Shown here: piece by piece, positions 35,432 to 46,800 of the stretch | Numbering within the stretch: position 1 is the first letter of the stretch | Layout of the letters: each line of letters begins with the position of its first letter | Assembly: GCA_030267565.1 (NCBI GenBank) | Contig: BRXU01000011.1 | Coordinates: 672,501-736,500, forward strand | Direction: 5' to 3' | DNA length: 64,000 nt | Origin: Pleodorina starrii | Lineage: Eukaryota; Chlorophyta; Chlorophyceae; Chlamydomonadales; Volvocaceae | Made by a program: the position numbers and the translations under genes | The notes under the pieces: model-generated | The model's database searches: none | What the model saw: only the letters and a program-made list of their open reading frames with translations | Told to the model about the DNA's origin: nothing

Positions 35432-37045
35432 TCAGTAGAACGCGTCTCTGCTGCTGAAGTAATCGTACGTGAGCACCGTGGCCCCCAGTACGAACGCCGC
35501 CGCGAGCTCCATTATGAGCGCACCGATGGTGATGACCTGAAGTGCGGGGGGAGTGCGGGGTGACCCCGGGGGGCAGGGTGTGGAGGGTGACCGTGGCCAG
35601 GCATGTACCGCATACGTGCCTCGCCCGTCACGGGCCGGAAAGGGGCATTCGCCGAGGGCGTGATCCTTGCTACAGTACCTCCCTCGCCGCGGAGAGCTCC
35701 CCTGGAGGACTCCGCCCGCCCTGCCCCGCCCTGCCCCGCCCCTCCCCCCTCACCTTTGCGTGCGCCAGGATGGCGGGTATGGCGATGGAGCCCACCGCTG
35801 AGAAGCCCGTCAGGAACTTGCCAGCGTCCACCCACCTGACAGGAGGCGGACCGTGTGCGGGAGGAGGAGGAACAGAGAGGACAGGCGGGGCTGGAAAGCG
35901 CGCTACGAAAACGAACCACCAACGCATCCTGGCAGGTGTCAGGGCGCAGTCCGCGGCCGCAGCCTGTGGGGCAGGGGTCGTGTTCGCAAGGCCCACCTTC
36001 GCAAGGCCCACCTGATCCCGCCCTTCACCCCATCTTGCGGTCTGACCAAATCTTGCGGACCTTGCTCCCGTCCCATCCCCAAGCAGAGCGAATTTCGGTT
36101 TCGGTTGGGCGGTTGCTTTCCAAGGCTCTTCGACAAGCCAGGGCGGTTCGTCGGCGCTCCTTGCGTTGCAGCACACTCAACTCAACTCAACTCACCCGCT
36201 CTGAATCGTACTGCCGTAGATGGCGTACCCCTCACCGCCCGAGCTCCCAAAGAAGAGGTACGGCATGGGTACCAAAACGTACATGATCCCCACCAGCATA
36301 GGCCACCTGATAACTCAGTCGGCCGGGAATTGGCATTATTGGAATGGTGGGGGTTGAGTCCAACAATGACGACGGACTGAGCCCCAGGGCGGGAGCCCTG
36401 CGGTCGGCTGCTGCCAAGGTGCCAAGCAAGGCGCATCCGGAGGCATCAGGCAATGCTCCTCTCCCACACCAAAGCGATGGGCCGCGCATGGTGCCCCTTC
36501 CCCGCCCCGCCCCGGGGCTGTCCAGCAGCTGTCGCCTTCTGTAGACCTCCCTCGAGTTCTCAGCCGTGGGCCGGGCAGCTGAGGGCTGCCGCCGACATGC
36601 CAGCTGCTCCCCTGGTGGTTCTGGAGCCCCCACCTCGGAGCGCCCACCCCCGGGCCCTCGCCTGCCTGAAGGGCAGCAGCTCCGCCCCGGATAAGCGGGT
36701 CGTGCTTCCCTGGACCTTCCCCGGTCCAGAGTTACGAGGGCGGTGAGGCGTGTGGCCCTGATGCCCTGACAGAGGGCATGTAAAACCCCGGGCAAGCCAC
36801 AGCGCCAAACTTGGCCGCCTGCCCTCCAAACACCGCCTTCACCCAATCTCACCAGTTATTGAATAGTACACACCCCTGCAGCAGGTAACAACTTGCGTAA
36901 CTGCAGCAGCACCGGGAAACACACACATCGTGCCAGCCCATCCACGCACCAGCAGCTGTAGAAGAGCTCCTGTGCTAAACATGATTGCTAGCACCAAGAT
37001 GACTGCGAGATGCATTTTGTTTAGGAAGCGGAAATTCTGGAGCAT
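35432..37045 (-). CDS. Vps55/LEPROT-family endosomal membrane protein
   Basis: Small four-helix membrane protein of the Vps55/OB-RGRP family, which acts with Vps68 in late-endosome to vacuole traffic. Exons in phase: 36196-36306 (WPMLVGIMYVLVPMPYLFFG, then YAIYGSTIQS), 35754-35835 (GWVDAGKFLTGFSAVGSIAI, then PAILAHAK) and 35432-35536 (GALIMELAAAFVLG, then TYDYFSSRDAFY stop). The order WPL-like helix, conserved P-x-P, F-x-TG and final aromatic tail follows LEPROT. The first exon is probably 36936-37045 (MHLAVILVLAIMFSTG, then ALLQLL; ATG at 37015 or 37045). Its phase does not match the next exon, so one short exon between 36307 and 36935 is still unplaced, or my donor is wrong. Confidence 0.78.
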
Positions 37046-40009
37046 GACCGGACGTGGGCGCTCGCACCTCGCGTGTCCGTTATTGCCATGTCGCCCGTAT
37101 GCCCGATACTAAAAGACGCGGCAGTTTCGCCTGCACGATACTGTTTAAACAGATGCCAGAATATGACGACTTGGGTATAGAAAAGCTAGGGCAAGACGCA
37201 GGTCGTGAAACTCGCCAACACTACGGTAGAAGACGCACACGCGAAACGTCGCGTATAGCTAGCTAGCTTTCGCAACCTGTTTTGTCGAGATAGTCAGTAA
37301 TGCTGCATCTATGCACAAAGATGGCTGAAATGTCGTACGTGTGAGACACCGACAGTCCCACACACGCCCTGCCGACACCGACCTGATCTCTCCAGGGCCC
37401 AAGCACTTGCGCGCAGGCACAGGCTGCAGGGGAGTAATAACTATTGCCGACATAATTCAATGACAGCTACCGCTGCTTTGATCCGTGCGCGACAGATGAG
37501 AGCCAGTGCGGTGGACTCAGTGCACATCAGGGCACATCCTTCAAATCCCCCTCGGTCTTGAGGGATTCACCTTGGAAGAGGAGTCGGCGGTGGTTGTGGC
37601 CTGCTTTCGGTTTGACGTGAGGTTCTATGTGAGCGGCATCTTGGGGTATACAGGATGAGGCGTAAACACAACCATTCACCGCATCCCTTCAACCATTTCC
37701 AGATGCCGACATCCTTTCCCCCGGTCAGGGCGCCATGCCACATTCCACCGACCACGTGCATACCCGTCTGTGTTTCAGACAGTTTCAATGGTGTTGAGGC
37801 GAAATGTTTTAGCTTTTTGGGCGGGGCCCCAGCGCGAAGCGCCCAGGGGGGCCCCGCCCTGTAGGATTGCCCATGCCCGTGCGTGCGTGCGTGGGACGTG
37901 GGATCTGGGATCTGGGATCTGGGATGAAGTAATTGGACAAGTGTAGACTTTCGGCCAACGGAAAGGCTGCAGAAGTAAAAGATTACATTCTTTATTGCAC
38001 GGTAAATTTATTATTGGAACCCAACATCGCATGAGTACAAACCAGTTTGGCAGTCTCCATGGACCGCGGCCGAGGTCAAACCAACACCTCTCGGCCTATA
38101 ATTAATTCCAGAAGATTCATCGTTCCTTAACGTGAACTTCTGACATGACGGCGTGAAATGAATCTTCGTTTCGGAAACAAACTATGTGTGCATTGCGAAC
38201 ATTCTTCCCGCAAGCCGCGACCACACCACAGCAGCTCTGCTTGCCGGTCCGATCGTCTTGACGCATATTACTATTACAGAGGTTGCAAGGAGCAAACCAT
38301 GAGGGGCAAACTGCTGGTTGTTGGACGCCAAGCCGCCAATGCACGCACGATGCAGTCGGCAACCCAGGGGACTTCCACAGTCCCGGTGCTAATGTTATAG
38401 TTGTCAAGCCTGCTCTACGATACGGCAAATACCTCGGCGCAGCCTGTGCACTCTCGCCGGCAAGTGCATGTCGTCGCGGCCCTCGCAAACTAACAGTTCT
38501 GCTGTCCTTCTATTGGCAAGCCAGCCTGCGTGATATGTGAATGATACGCTCCATGTCTACTGTCAAATAACTTAAGCCAATGCGCTTGCCGGAAGTAGAG
38601 TTACACAGTGCCGAGATAGATAGAGCGCGATGCTATACGTGGGGCGGATTGCTGAAGCCGCAGGCATTTCAGATATAAAGCTCTGGCTGTCTATCAGCAG
38701 GAATGTCGACACTCTCACACTTGACGCCCTCGCCGCTCGCTTTGGAAATGATGCCGTATGTCGGTCGATGCGCTCATCAGGGCAGACTCTGCCCTGGCGC
38801 TCATGCACCCGGCGGGATGACGCGCTTCGCAGGGCGCCGGCAGGCCTTGCTAACGACTCGGCTAGCAGGCATTTCGGGAATAAGCACACTCACACACTTC
38901 ACGCCCTCACCGCCCTAGCACTCAACTTAACCCGTACGGATTGAACGGGGCCCCGCCCTTTTTCCGGCTTCAAGGAAGCCGACACCAACCCCTTGTTGGG
39001 TTCAGGTTTTGGACCATGTCGCCAAGTTGATGGCCATTTTGGCTGATTTTGACAAGGCGCGCGTCATATTACACGACACCTCGTTGTAAATGTCGCTGCG
39101 ACATCAGCGTTCGCTTGCCAGACTGCCAGGCCAGGCTGCCACAGCCCGCCGGAGTCGACTCGCCTTGCCAAACACAACTATCCAACACTCCATCAGGCGA
39201 CGCCCACAAGCAACCAACATTCAATTTGTAATCGGTACCGACGACATCGACACACACACCGCTTTGCCGAGCTGCGAGTGCAACTGGCGACAGCGCCGAA
39301 GGATCTCGCCCCACTGTGATGCGGCGCTGTCCGTCTTACACCAACACACAACATCGTCGCGAAAATTGCGACTTCTGCTCCTCTTAAAACCACCGTTGTT
39401 GCGCCAGTTGGTGCAGGCCAGCCAACCAGGGACGGTGCTGCACCTCGTTCAACACCCTCCCCCGTGAGCAAGAGGTCCAACCGCAAGTCTTAACCACCCA
39501 GAAAACAAAGAATTGTACGTGCGGGAAGAGAAAAAGAAGAGGTCGGACATGCTGCATAACGGTGCACACCGTTCTAGCATAAGCAGCTACGGTAATTTCA
39601 AAAATTCACCTTTCAACCGCTACTTCCTTCACACACCGCCCCAACACCTTGCCCGCCCGCGCCGTCCAGCTTCTCCCGGTTAGGTCGAATTTCCGGATCA
39701 GACACAGGCGGAACCTTTCCTTTCTCTTCTCTTCACTTCAAACCAGCTACAACCGCGATCCCGGCAGAAACTCAGGACCAGGTCACCACTACACATTTCC
39801 AGGGACTGCTGCGCTCGCACAGCTCCACCGCGTTAAAAGCCCGTTTTCATGCCGCGACCGACAGATAGCCAATCGGCCACACGGCCCCTCCCAAACGCGG
39901 GGTTCATGGGCTTCCCCATGGATGGCGGCCAGACTGCCTACCTGACGGCGGCGGTACACGGCGGCTGTACACGGCGGCAGTACACGGCGCTAGGCCTGAC
40001 GCCGCCGCC
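37046..40009. other. Intergenic region with repeat fragments
   Basis: About 3 kb without a supported gene. It holds the third copy of the GC hairpin repeat (37819-37859), a GGGATCT run (about 37905-37925), imperfect direct repeats around GCAGGCATTTC with a CACTC-ACACTT-ACGCCCTC phrase (about 38660-38730 and 38866-38920), a GGGGCCCCGCCC block (about 38946-38960) and GTACACGGCGGC repeats (about 39952-39990). These look like transposon debris. Open frames up to about 125 codons show no motif. Confidence 0.45.
37814..37872 (+). repeat. GC-rich hairpin repeat (third copy)
   Basis: Same TTTTT-GGGCGGGGCCCC...CCCGCCC-TGTAGGATTG arrangement as 19400-19455, with one base difference in the stem. Confidence 0.7.
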
Positions 40010-42108
40010 CTAGGTCAGCTTGTCGACGATGGGCACGCTGGCTAGCGGGTTGGTGCCCTTGTGGTGGTTGCCGGAGTGGCCGGTGAGGCCGGTGGTGCCG
40101 GGGGTGTGCAGATCGAAAGACAGAGCCTTGGGGACACCGTTGAGACCGTCGTCCTGGAGGGGAGGGAGAAGGGGAAAGGGGAGGGGAGGGAGACGGGGAA
40201 AGGGGAGGGGAGGGGGGGGGAGGTCATGCCAGTTGCCGTGAGGGGAGCACGGGGCGGGCGGCGGGGTTCGTGCCAGTTGCCGTACCTTGAGGATGCGCAC
40301 GCGGTGCTCCACGTTGCGGAGCGCATGGTCGAAGGTGTGCTCGAAGCCCTTGAGGTTGTTGTGGTAGATGTGGGTGGCGGTGTTGATGGCCCAGTCGACC
40401 TGCGACAGCATTGGGTTCGGGGGAGGGTTGAGGGGGAGGGCGCCATGCACCACGGGCCCCGCCAGGAAAGCGGGTCGAGTACAGATTATGAATCCTAATC
40501 CAATCCTAAGAGTGTAAATCCTAAATTGCGTCCGTCCCAGATTATTAGTCGCGGTTATTGAACCGTTTTCCTACCAAATAGGCGCGGTTTGAATCGCGGA
40601 TCCTGATTTCTGTTTGGATCGCGGATCCTGCACACCGCCTGCTGGGACCTGCGAGAGCCAAGTCTTGCGGGCGGACGGGAGGATGCGATGCTCTCCCGCC
40701 TTCCCGCCGCCCTCAGCCCTCTGCGCCTAAAATGTCCCGTGCGAACTCCGTGCGGAAATCTGCACCTATGTTACGCTCATTCATGTGTTTGGACCCACCG
40801 TCGCGTCGGCGATGGAGAAGGCCTTGTAGGTGGTGTCCTGGACGAAGTTAACGATGGGCGTGATGAAGTTGAAGAAGCCGTGCTCGATATCGGTCAGGTT
40901 GTCCTGACAGCTCGACGGGAGATTGGATGGGCCAAATGTGAGGGCGGTGAGGAGCATCGAAAACGGTTGCGTGCGTATGCATGTGTTGTTCACGGGGCCC
41001 GACTGTCCCAGAAACGTATCATTGTCAGCAACCCGCACTTGCAGCGCATGTAAAAATGCTACCCGAGTGAGACTAACCGCGACCCACTGTAGCTCCCGCC
41101 CGCAAGCCTCGCCTGAAGCGCACTGCTCAAAACGTGCCCCGAGCATGAATGGGAGCATTCATTCCCCAGCGGACCCACAGCGGGGGTTTGCACAGTCATT
41201 ACCTGGAGGTTGCTGGGGGCAACGGAGCGAATCAGGAGCCAGGGCGTGGATGCCAACCTGGGCGTGGGGCGCAGAAATGTAGGACGGGCGGCAGCAGGGC
41301 GGATGTCATTGCGTTTCAGGCTCCACAATTTCGGAAGGCCGCGCAAGGTGCGCTAAAAAGGTTCGGCTGTCGCGGCGCAGTATCCGACCGTCCGACACTC
41401 GCATTGCACATTTGTATTATCATTCAGTTCATTGCCATTTTTCAGTTCATTGCCATTTTTCAAAAAAAATCTTTTTTGATATCGTTGATGTGTTGTATCG
41501 GCCGGGAGATCTGCGAGATCGAGAGGCTGTTGTCAATGCGGCTGTGGCCAGCCCGCGCTCGCGCGGCGTCCGAGACCCATGGGTCATGGGCACGCTAGCT
41601 CGCTTTGCGCACGGGCTGGCTGCTAAGGATTGCCGGATCAGATCCGTCTGCCGCGCGCTGTACCACCATGCCCGCTGGCGCTCCGAAAGCGACAACTCCG
41701 GAAAGCATTGGACGCGCCACGCCGGAAGGAAGAAAACATGGCAAGTCGCCGAAGAAAAACGCGGAGAACACCGCGGCGGCGCGTGGGCAGCGCTTTCTTT
41801 CATTGCATAAGAACTGGCGTAGCCCTTGCACCGGCGCGCTCACACAAATCGAGAGCGGTGCAAAGCGCGGCACCTCAGACGGGTCAGCGCACCCCAATGC
41901 AGCCACAACACGATACGCACTTCTGTCCTGCAGGCACACATGCCCTCGTAACTCACCAGGAGAGGAAGGAGGTGTACGTCGCCAGCAGGCGCCAGGGCCA
42001 GGAGAAGCGCTTGAGCGGCTTGTAGGTGCGGTCGTAGATGGGCCAGAGGCGGGACTGCATGTGGGTGCCTCCAGTGACGCCTTGCAGCATAGGCTCGGTG
42101 ATGGCCAT
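40010..42108 (-). CDS. Unrecognised small protein (173 aa), conserved-looking four-exon gene
   Basis: Exons 41957-42108, 40799-40910, 40286-40399 and 40010-40153 join in phase. The second exon's acceptor is a non-consensus GAG, chosen for phase. The N-terminus reads MAITEPMLQGVTGGTHMQSR, then RTYKPLKRFSWPWRLLATYT. The middle has two amphipathic helix-like stretches (DIEHGFFNFITPIVNFVQD; DWAINTATHIYHNNLKGF, then HTFDHALRNVEHRVRIL). The C-terminus is Gly/Thr/His-rich (GTTGLTGHSGNHHKG) and ends SVPIVDKLT. No cysteine-rich motif, signal peptide or clear transmembrane helix is seen. A membrane- or lipid-surface-associated protein would fit the amphipathic middle but is a guess. The coding case rests on good splice sites and composition. 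Confidence 0.65.
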
Positions 42109-43888
42109 TTGCTCCTTAGCGACTTGAGCGACTTAAGCGACCCGACGAGCGAGAGGCAGCAGCTGCTGAGGGGAATTACCGGAGGTAGCAGGAGCAGGAT
42201 CTGCTGTGTGGGAGAGCAGTGAACGGCTTGGCTTCGCAGGTAGCGAAGTGTCTTGCTTGAGGAAGATTGTGAGTTCGAAAGTTCCTCAAAGAAATGTGAC
42301 AAGGGCATTCGCGGAAGCGCTTTATATGTCGGCGGCGGAGCGCCTGCGGAATGACCTCATGCGCCGTACACAGCGCAGCGACCCACGGGCCCGCGACAGC
42401 TCGAGCCCTGCCTCCGCCGTCGGGCGCCCTCGGGCTTGCGCGAATTCCGCAACTGCTGCTGAAACGATACGAACGTGTCGCCTGCCCAGCACCTGCAACG
42501 AGTCCCCTGCCCAGCACCTGCATGAGCGCCTGCAAATGCAAGCACTGAAGCCCGATGCCGCATTCCGGCTCCGGATCGGTACAGTACACCTTCAGGGCAG
42601 TTACTGACAGGTCCCAAGCGCAGCGACCAAAACTCGTCCAACATACCGCACAATCGCGTTGACCTGGAACCGTTTTGCACCCACCATCATAACCCTGTCC
42701 TGCACTGCTTTTGATTATTCCGACTTCCGGGGAAACATAAGGGCCCTGCAGCAGTGGCGGGACGCGCGCGTAGCACCGCGCGAGCCGCGTTCGGCTCCCC
42801 GAGCCGGTAACGAGGCGCGACGCAACATGGCAGCTGCGGCAACACGACCGATGGCTGGCGGCTGGCGCGCCTGCTGGCGGCCGGCTGTGCGCCCGGGGCG
42901 GCTCCCCCGCTGTGCTGCAGCCGTCTTCGTCACGAGGCAGGAGGCCATGCAGGTGCAGGTGCAGCAACCCCTGAAGAAGACCACCGCCCTGAAGGGCTCC
43001 GAAGCCGCCCTCGCACTTCGAAGCCGCCCTCGCACTTCGAAGCCGCCCTCGCACTTCGAAGCCGCCCTCGCACTTTGAAGCCGCCCTCGCACTTCGAAGC
43101 CGCCCTCGCACTTCGAAGCCGCCCTCGCATGGATCTGCAGCGCGTGCCTCTTGTGACCATTGTGTGACATTGAGCGCTGGCACAGCACAGCAGGTTGGCC
43201 TTTCACCCTCGTTCATATTGACGGGGAATGTTGACGGTGATGTGGTAGATATGGACCGTGTGATGGACGTGTTTCGTTTGGAGGGTATGCCGCTAGGCCC
43301 CCCCCCCTCGAGTCATGCACAGCTCACGCCCCCTGTTGGCCCCCAGACGTCTCCCCGTCAGCCTGGGGGGCACCTCCCCAATAAGCACAAGCACGGGGGG
43401 CATGATGCCGTTTCCTTGGTCAAGCCCTTGTCAGCTGGGGGGGAAGGGGCAGCTCCCAATGCGCCGCGACACCAGCTAGCGCCCCTCTTTCCGCGCAGTT
43501 TATACGCCCTGCACTTGTAATTTCTTCGTTATGCCTGCACATCCCGCAAACAACTCGACAAACACCTGTGCTCGTGCCTTTCCCACTCCCCTCGTCTAGC
43601 AGTCTCGCGCCTGCACGCCCCTTGGTTGTCCCGCCGCATTCTCCCACCCCCCCCCCTCAACACAACACGCCAGCATTCGGAATCCCGCTTGATCCCCAGT
43701 ACCTTCCCGGCCTGCGCCCCTTCACGCCCCCGAAATGCCTCGGCGCCTGCTCCGTTCCGTTCCCCGACTCCCCCCAAGCTCTCGCTCGTCCCACCTCCTC
43801 CCCTGCCACCTGCCACGCCCCCTTTCCCCCCTTTCCCCCAAGACCACGCCTCACCCTCCCCCGTCTCCCCTCCGCCGCGCCCTCATCA
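42109..43888. other. Intergenic region between the 173-aa gene and UBA3
   Basis: No gene supported. It contains a 19-bp minisatellite (listed separately). Long open frames on both strands (one of about 346 codons on the minus strand) depend on that minisatellite and GC bias. The part near 42109 should be the promoter of the 173-aa gene; the part near 43888 the UBA3 3' UTR. Confidence 0.45.
43000..43130 (+). repeat. 19-bp minisatellite
   Basis: About seven near-perfect copies of GAAGCCGCCCTCGCACTTC in tandem. As 19 is not a multiple of 3, three units make a 57-bp reading-frame repeat that yields a false 19-residue protein repeat. Confidence 0.95.
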
Positions 43889-46800
43889 TCACGCCTTCAT
43901 GCTCGAGCTGTACCGCATTCGTACACGCATAGGGCCCCGTAGTCGTTTGTCGTTGACTGTTAGTACGGCGCCATCGTCGGGCACCAGGTCGGCCATGCGG
44001 CGGGCCAGGTTGGGCGCCGTCTCGGCCTCGAAGACCCCGTGGGCGAACAGGTTGGTGGCGCCGTAGGAGACGGAGGGCGCGGAGAGGTGCTTCCCAAGCG
44101 CGGGGTCGGACCGCAGCTGGTCGATGAACTGAAGAGACGATGAGGGGGGCGGCCATCAGAGATGAGAAAATGTTCCGAAACATCTTAAAAAGTCCGTTAA
44201 AAGACAAAGCGGGCTGGTCGACATACGGTGTTAGGAATTTGTCCAATCGAGGGCACCAGAGGGCAAGGCGGCTGAGGCGGGTCGGTTGACGGCCGCGGTC
44301 CGCAGCGCTGCGGGACCGGGGGACAGCCAGGGCCGACTGCACTTCAATCCAGACTGCACGGCCCTGCGCTGCGCCGCGCCCAGCCTCCCGTACGAGCCGC
44401 ACCCGACCCTAGCCGACCCGAGCCGCACCCGACCCTAGCCGACCTGTTGCAGCGAGCTGTCGGGATCCACCTCGACGGGTACCCCGGCGCTGCAGATGGG
44501 GCAGGCGGGGTCCTTCTCGTACTTGGCCGTGTGCGTGTAAAGCCCAGTGCTGCCCATGTACCTGCGGGGGGTCAGGGAGTGATACGCCCCTTAATAAAAC
44601 CATGGGACACTGCGGACGTTGTTCCAGGGGGGAGGGGCCGCGGTCACACCCGTAGCGAGATGAGAGGAGGTGAGCTGAGGTGTGAGGAGAGCCACGGTTG
44701 CGAGCCAGTCAGCCGACAACCGAGCCAGCCGAGCCCCCACCCAGCCCCAGCCGCCGCCCCCAGCAGCCCTGCTCCTTTACCGCCCCCCAGCCCCCCAGCC
44801 GCCCAGCTCCTTTAACCCCGCCCCCCAGCCGCCCAGCTCCTTTACACCTCCCCCCCCAGCCGCCCAGCTCCTTCACCGACCCACATCATGTAGTTGTCCA
44901 GGCCTGTGGAGAAGCAGGTGAGGGTCTTGAGCGCCTCCAGCACACACTGCGCGGAGATGATGGCGTTGGTGGAGGCGATGGCGGGGATGATGTTCTTCAC
45001 CACGCCCTGAGTCAGCTGGATGGTGACGCCCTGCGGATTGGATTGGGTTTAGAGGAGGGGGGAGGTGATGCACGTATAGGCCGGAGCCGGGTCGGATGCG
45101 GGAGCGGGGGGGTGGAGAGACAAGAAAGAAGAGGCCGCAGTGAAGGAACGGAGACGGCGTTAGCGAACGGACCCGGAGCCGGATTGGGTAGGTGGGTGGG
45201 TGGGGTGGCAGGCGGGTGGGTTGGGGCTAAGGCGATTGCGTGAGACCTGGAATGAGGAGTGCGAGGACAGCGGAGCACACGGATGGGTGGCGGGAGAGAG
45301 AGGGCGACATCGCGGCGCTCGCTCGCTCGCTTGCTGGCTCGTTCGTTCGCTGGCTCGAGACTGGAGCGAGTGCGCGGCACAGCGGGGCCAACGGGGGGAG
45401 AGGTTGCGGCGGAGGTGCAGGACCACGTAGCCGGCAGGCAGTACACACCGCGCGCGCGCGTCCGCCAGGGAGGCGGCGTCCGTGTACTTTATTTTATCGA
45501 CTCACGTGGATGCCGTACTGCCTGGCCCGCTCCGCCGCGCGCTCGTACACCCACTTCATGTGCTCCTCATTGTCCGTGTCGAACTCCTCGCCGGCGCGGG
45601 CCTGCCACCACCAGGGGGTGATGCGGGCGGGAATGCGGGCGGGCGCGACGTTCTCAATCAATCAAGGGGTAACGATAAAACTACCACCGTTGAATTTGGT
45701 GGGCTGGAAGATGCATGAAAGATCCTGATCCTGACCCGGACCCCGCGCCAGACCCCAGCCCCTGTTGTGACCCACGGGTCGGTGCGCACCTGGCCCCACA
45801 GGATCAAGTGCACGTACTCGATGCAGTGCACGGGCGACCTGGCGGCCGTTGGGAGCGGCAGCGGCAGCGGCAGGGGGAGGGGGAAGGGCATCAAGGCCCC
45901 AAACGGGGTCATCAAACGGCTCCAGAACCACCGCAGGAGCCCGGGAGAGGGAGATTCAGAAAGCCCTAAATCAGCACCACCGTGAATGACGATATATGAC
46001 GATGCCGGTATCGGAGCAAAGCCCCTATCCCGTGCTAGCGGATATAACGATGTAAGGGGTCTTCTTAGCGGGTGGCAGACGGCACCGGTCATCACGTCAT
46101 CCTTCTTCCTTCAACGCCCCTGCCTTCCTTCGACGTCCCTGCCTCCCCTTCCTTCCCCCTCATCACCCAGCCCCACCACCTCACCGCGGCGTCTCCGCCA
46201 GCGTGCACAGCGGGAACTTGGTCTGCGGCGGGAACAGCCACAGCGTGCACTCGAAGCAGGGCGTGTGGCCCGGCAGGATCACACGCGCGTGCCCCTTGAA
46301 GCCCTCCGTGCCGCCATCCACCATGGGCTTCACCGTGGAGAGATCCGGCTGCCCGGCCTCGTCGTACTCTTGACCAGGGGAGGTGCGGAGCGGGGAGGTG
46401 CGGGGACGGCAAGGGGACGGGGGCTAGGCCGGCTCAGCGAGCCGCGTGAGCGAGGCGGGTAAGCGAGGCGGATGAGGGAGATGGCAGGGATGTCTGCGGC
46501 GGCGTATGGAGGGAACGGAGCAACGGAGTGGCATGGGCGGCACGCCATGACCCACGGGTCGGTCCACAAGCGCAAGCGGCGCGCCGCCCACGGCCGGCAC
46601 TGCGGTGCCGACGCCTCCCATCGGTCCACGCGCAGACGCACAAATCCAACGACTGCCGTAAAGACGAGCCGCCAATGTCCTTTGTTGAACGCCAATGCAG
46701 TCCGCACTCCGCACACGAGATGCGCGCGAGAGCGCCCCCAGTGCCCGGCCCCCACGCATGTCTTCAGCCGCACCGGAGGACCCGCAGCCCTGCCCCCCAC

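Noticed and set aside
36232..36852. 206-codon minus-strand open frame next to the Vps55-like exons
   Set aside because: It lies mostly in an intron and is in a different frame from the clear Vps55 exon at 36196-36306.
38572..38944. Overlapping ~100-codon frames with repeated phrases on both strands
   Set aside because: They look like debris with imperfect direct repeats; no protein family recognised.
39049..39569. Overlapping ~60-125-codon frames as a small gene
   Set aside because: Both strands are open, no convincing splice sites or motifs, and the region is next to transposon-like fragments.
42176..43216. 346-codon minus-strand open frame
   Set aside because: It crosses the 19-bp minisatellite and the promoter of the 173-aa gene, is equally open on other frames and has no family motif.
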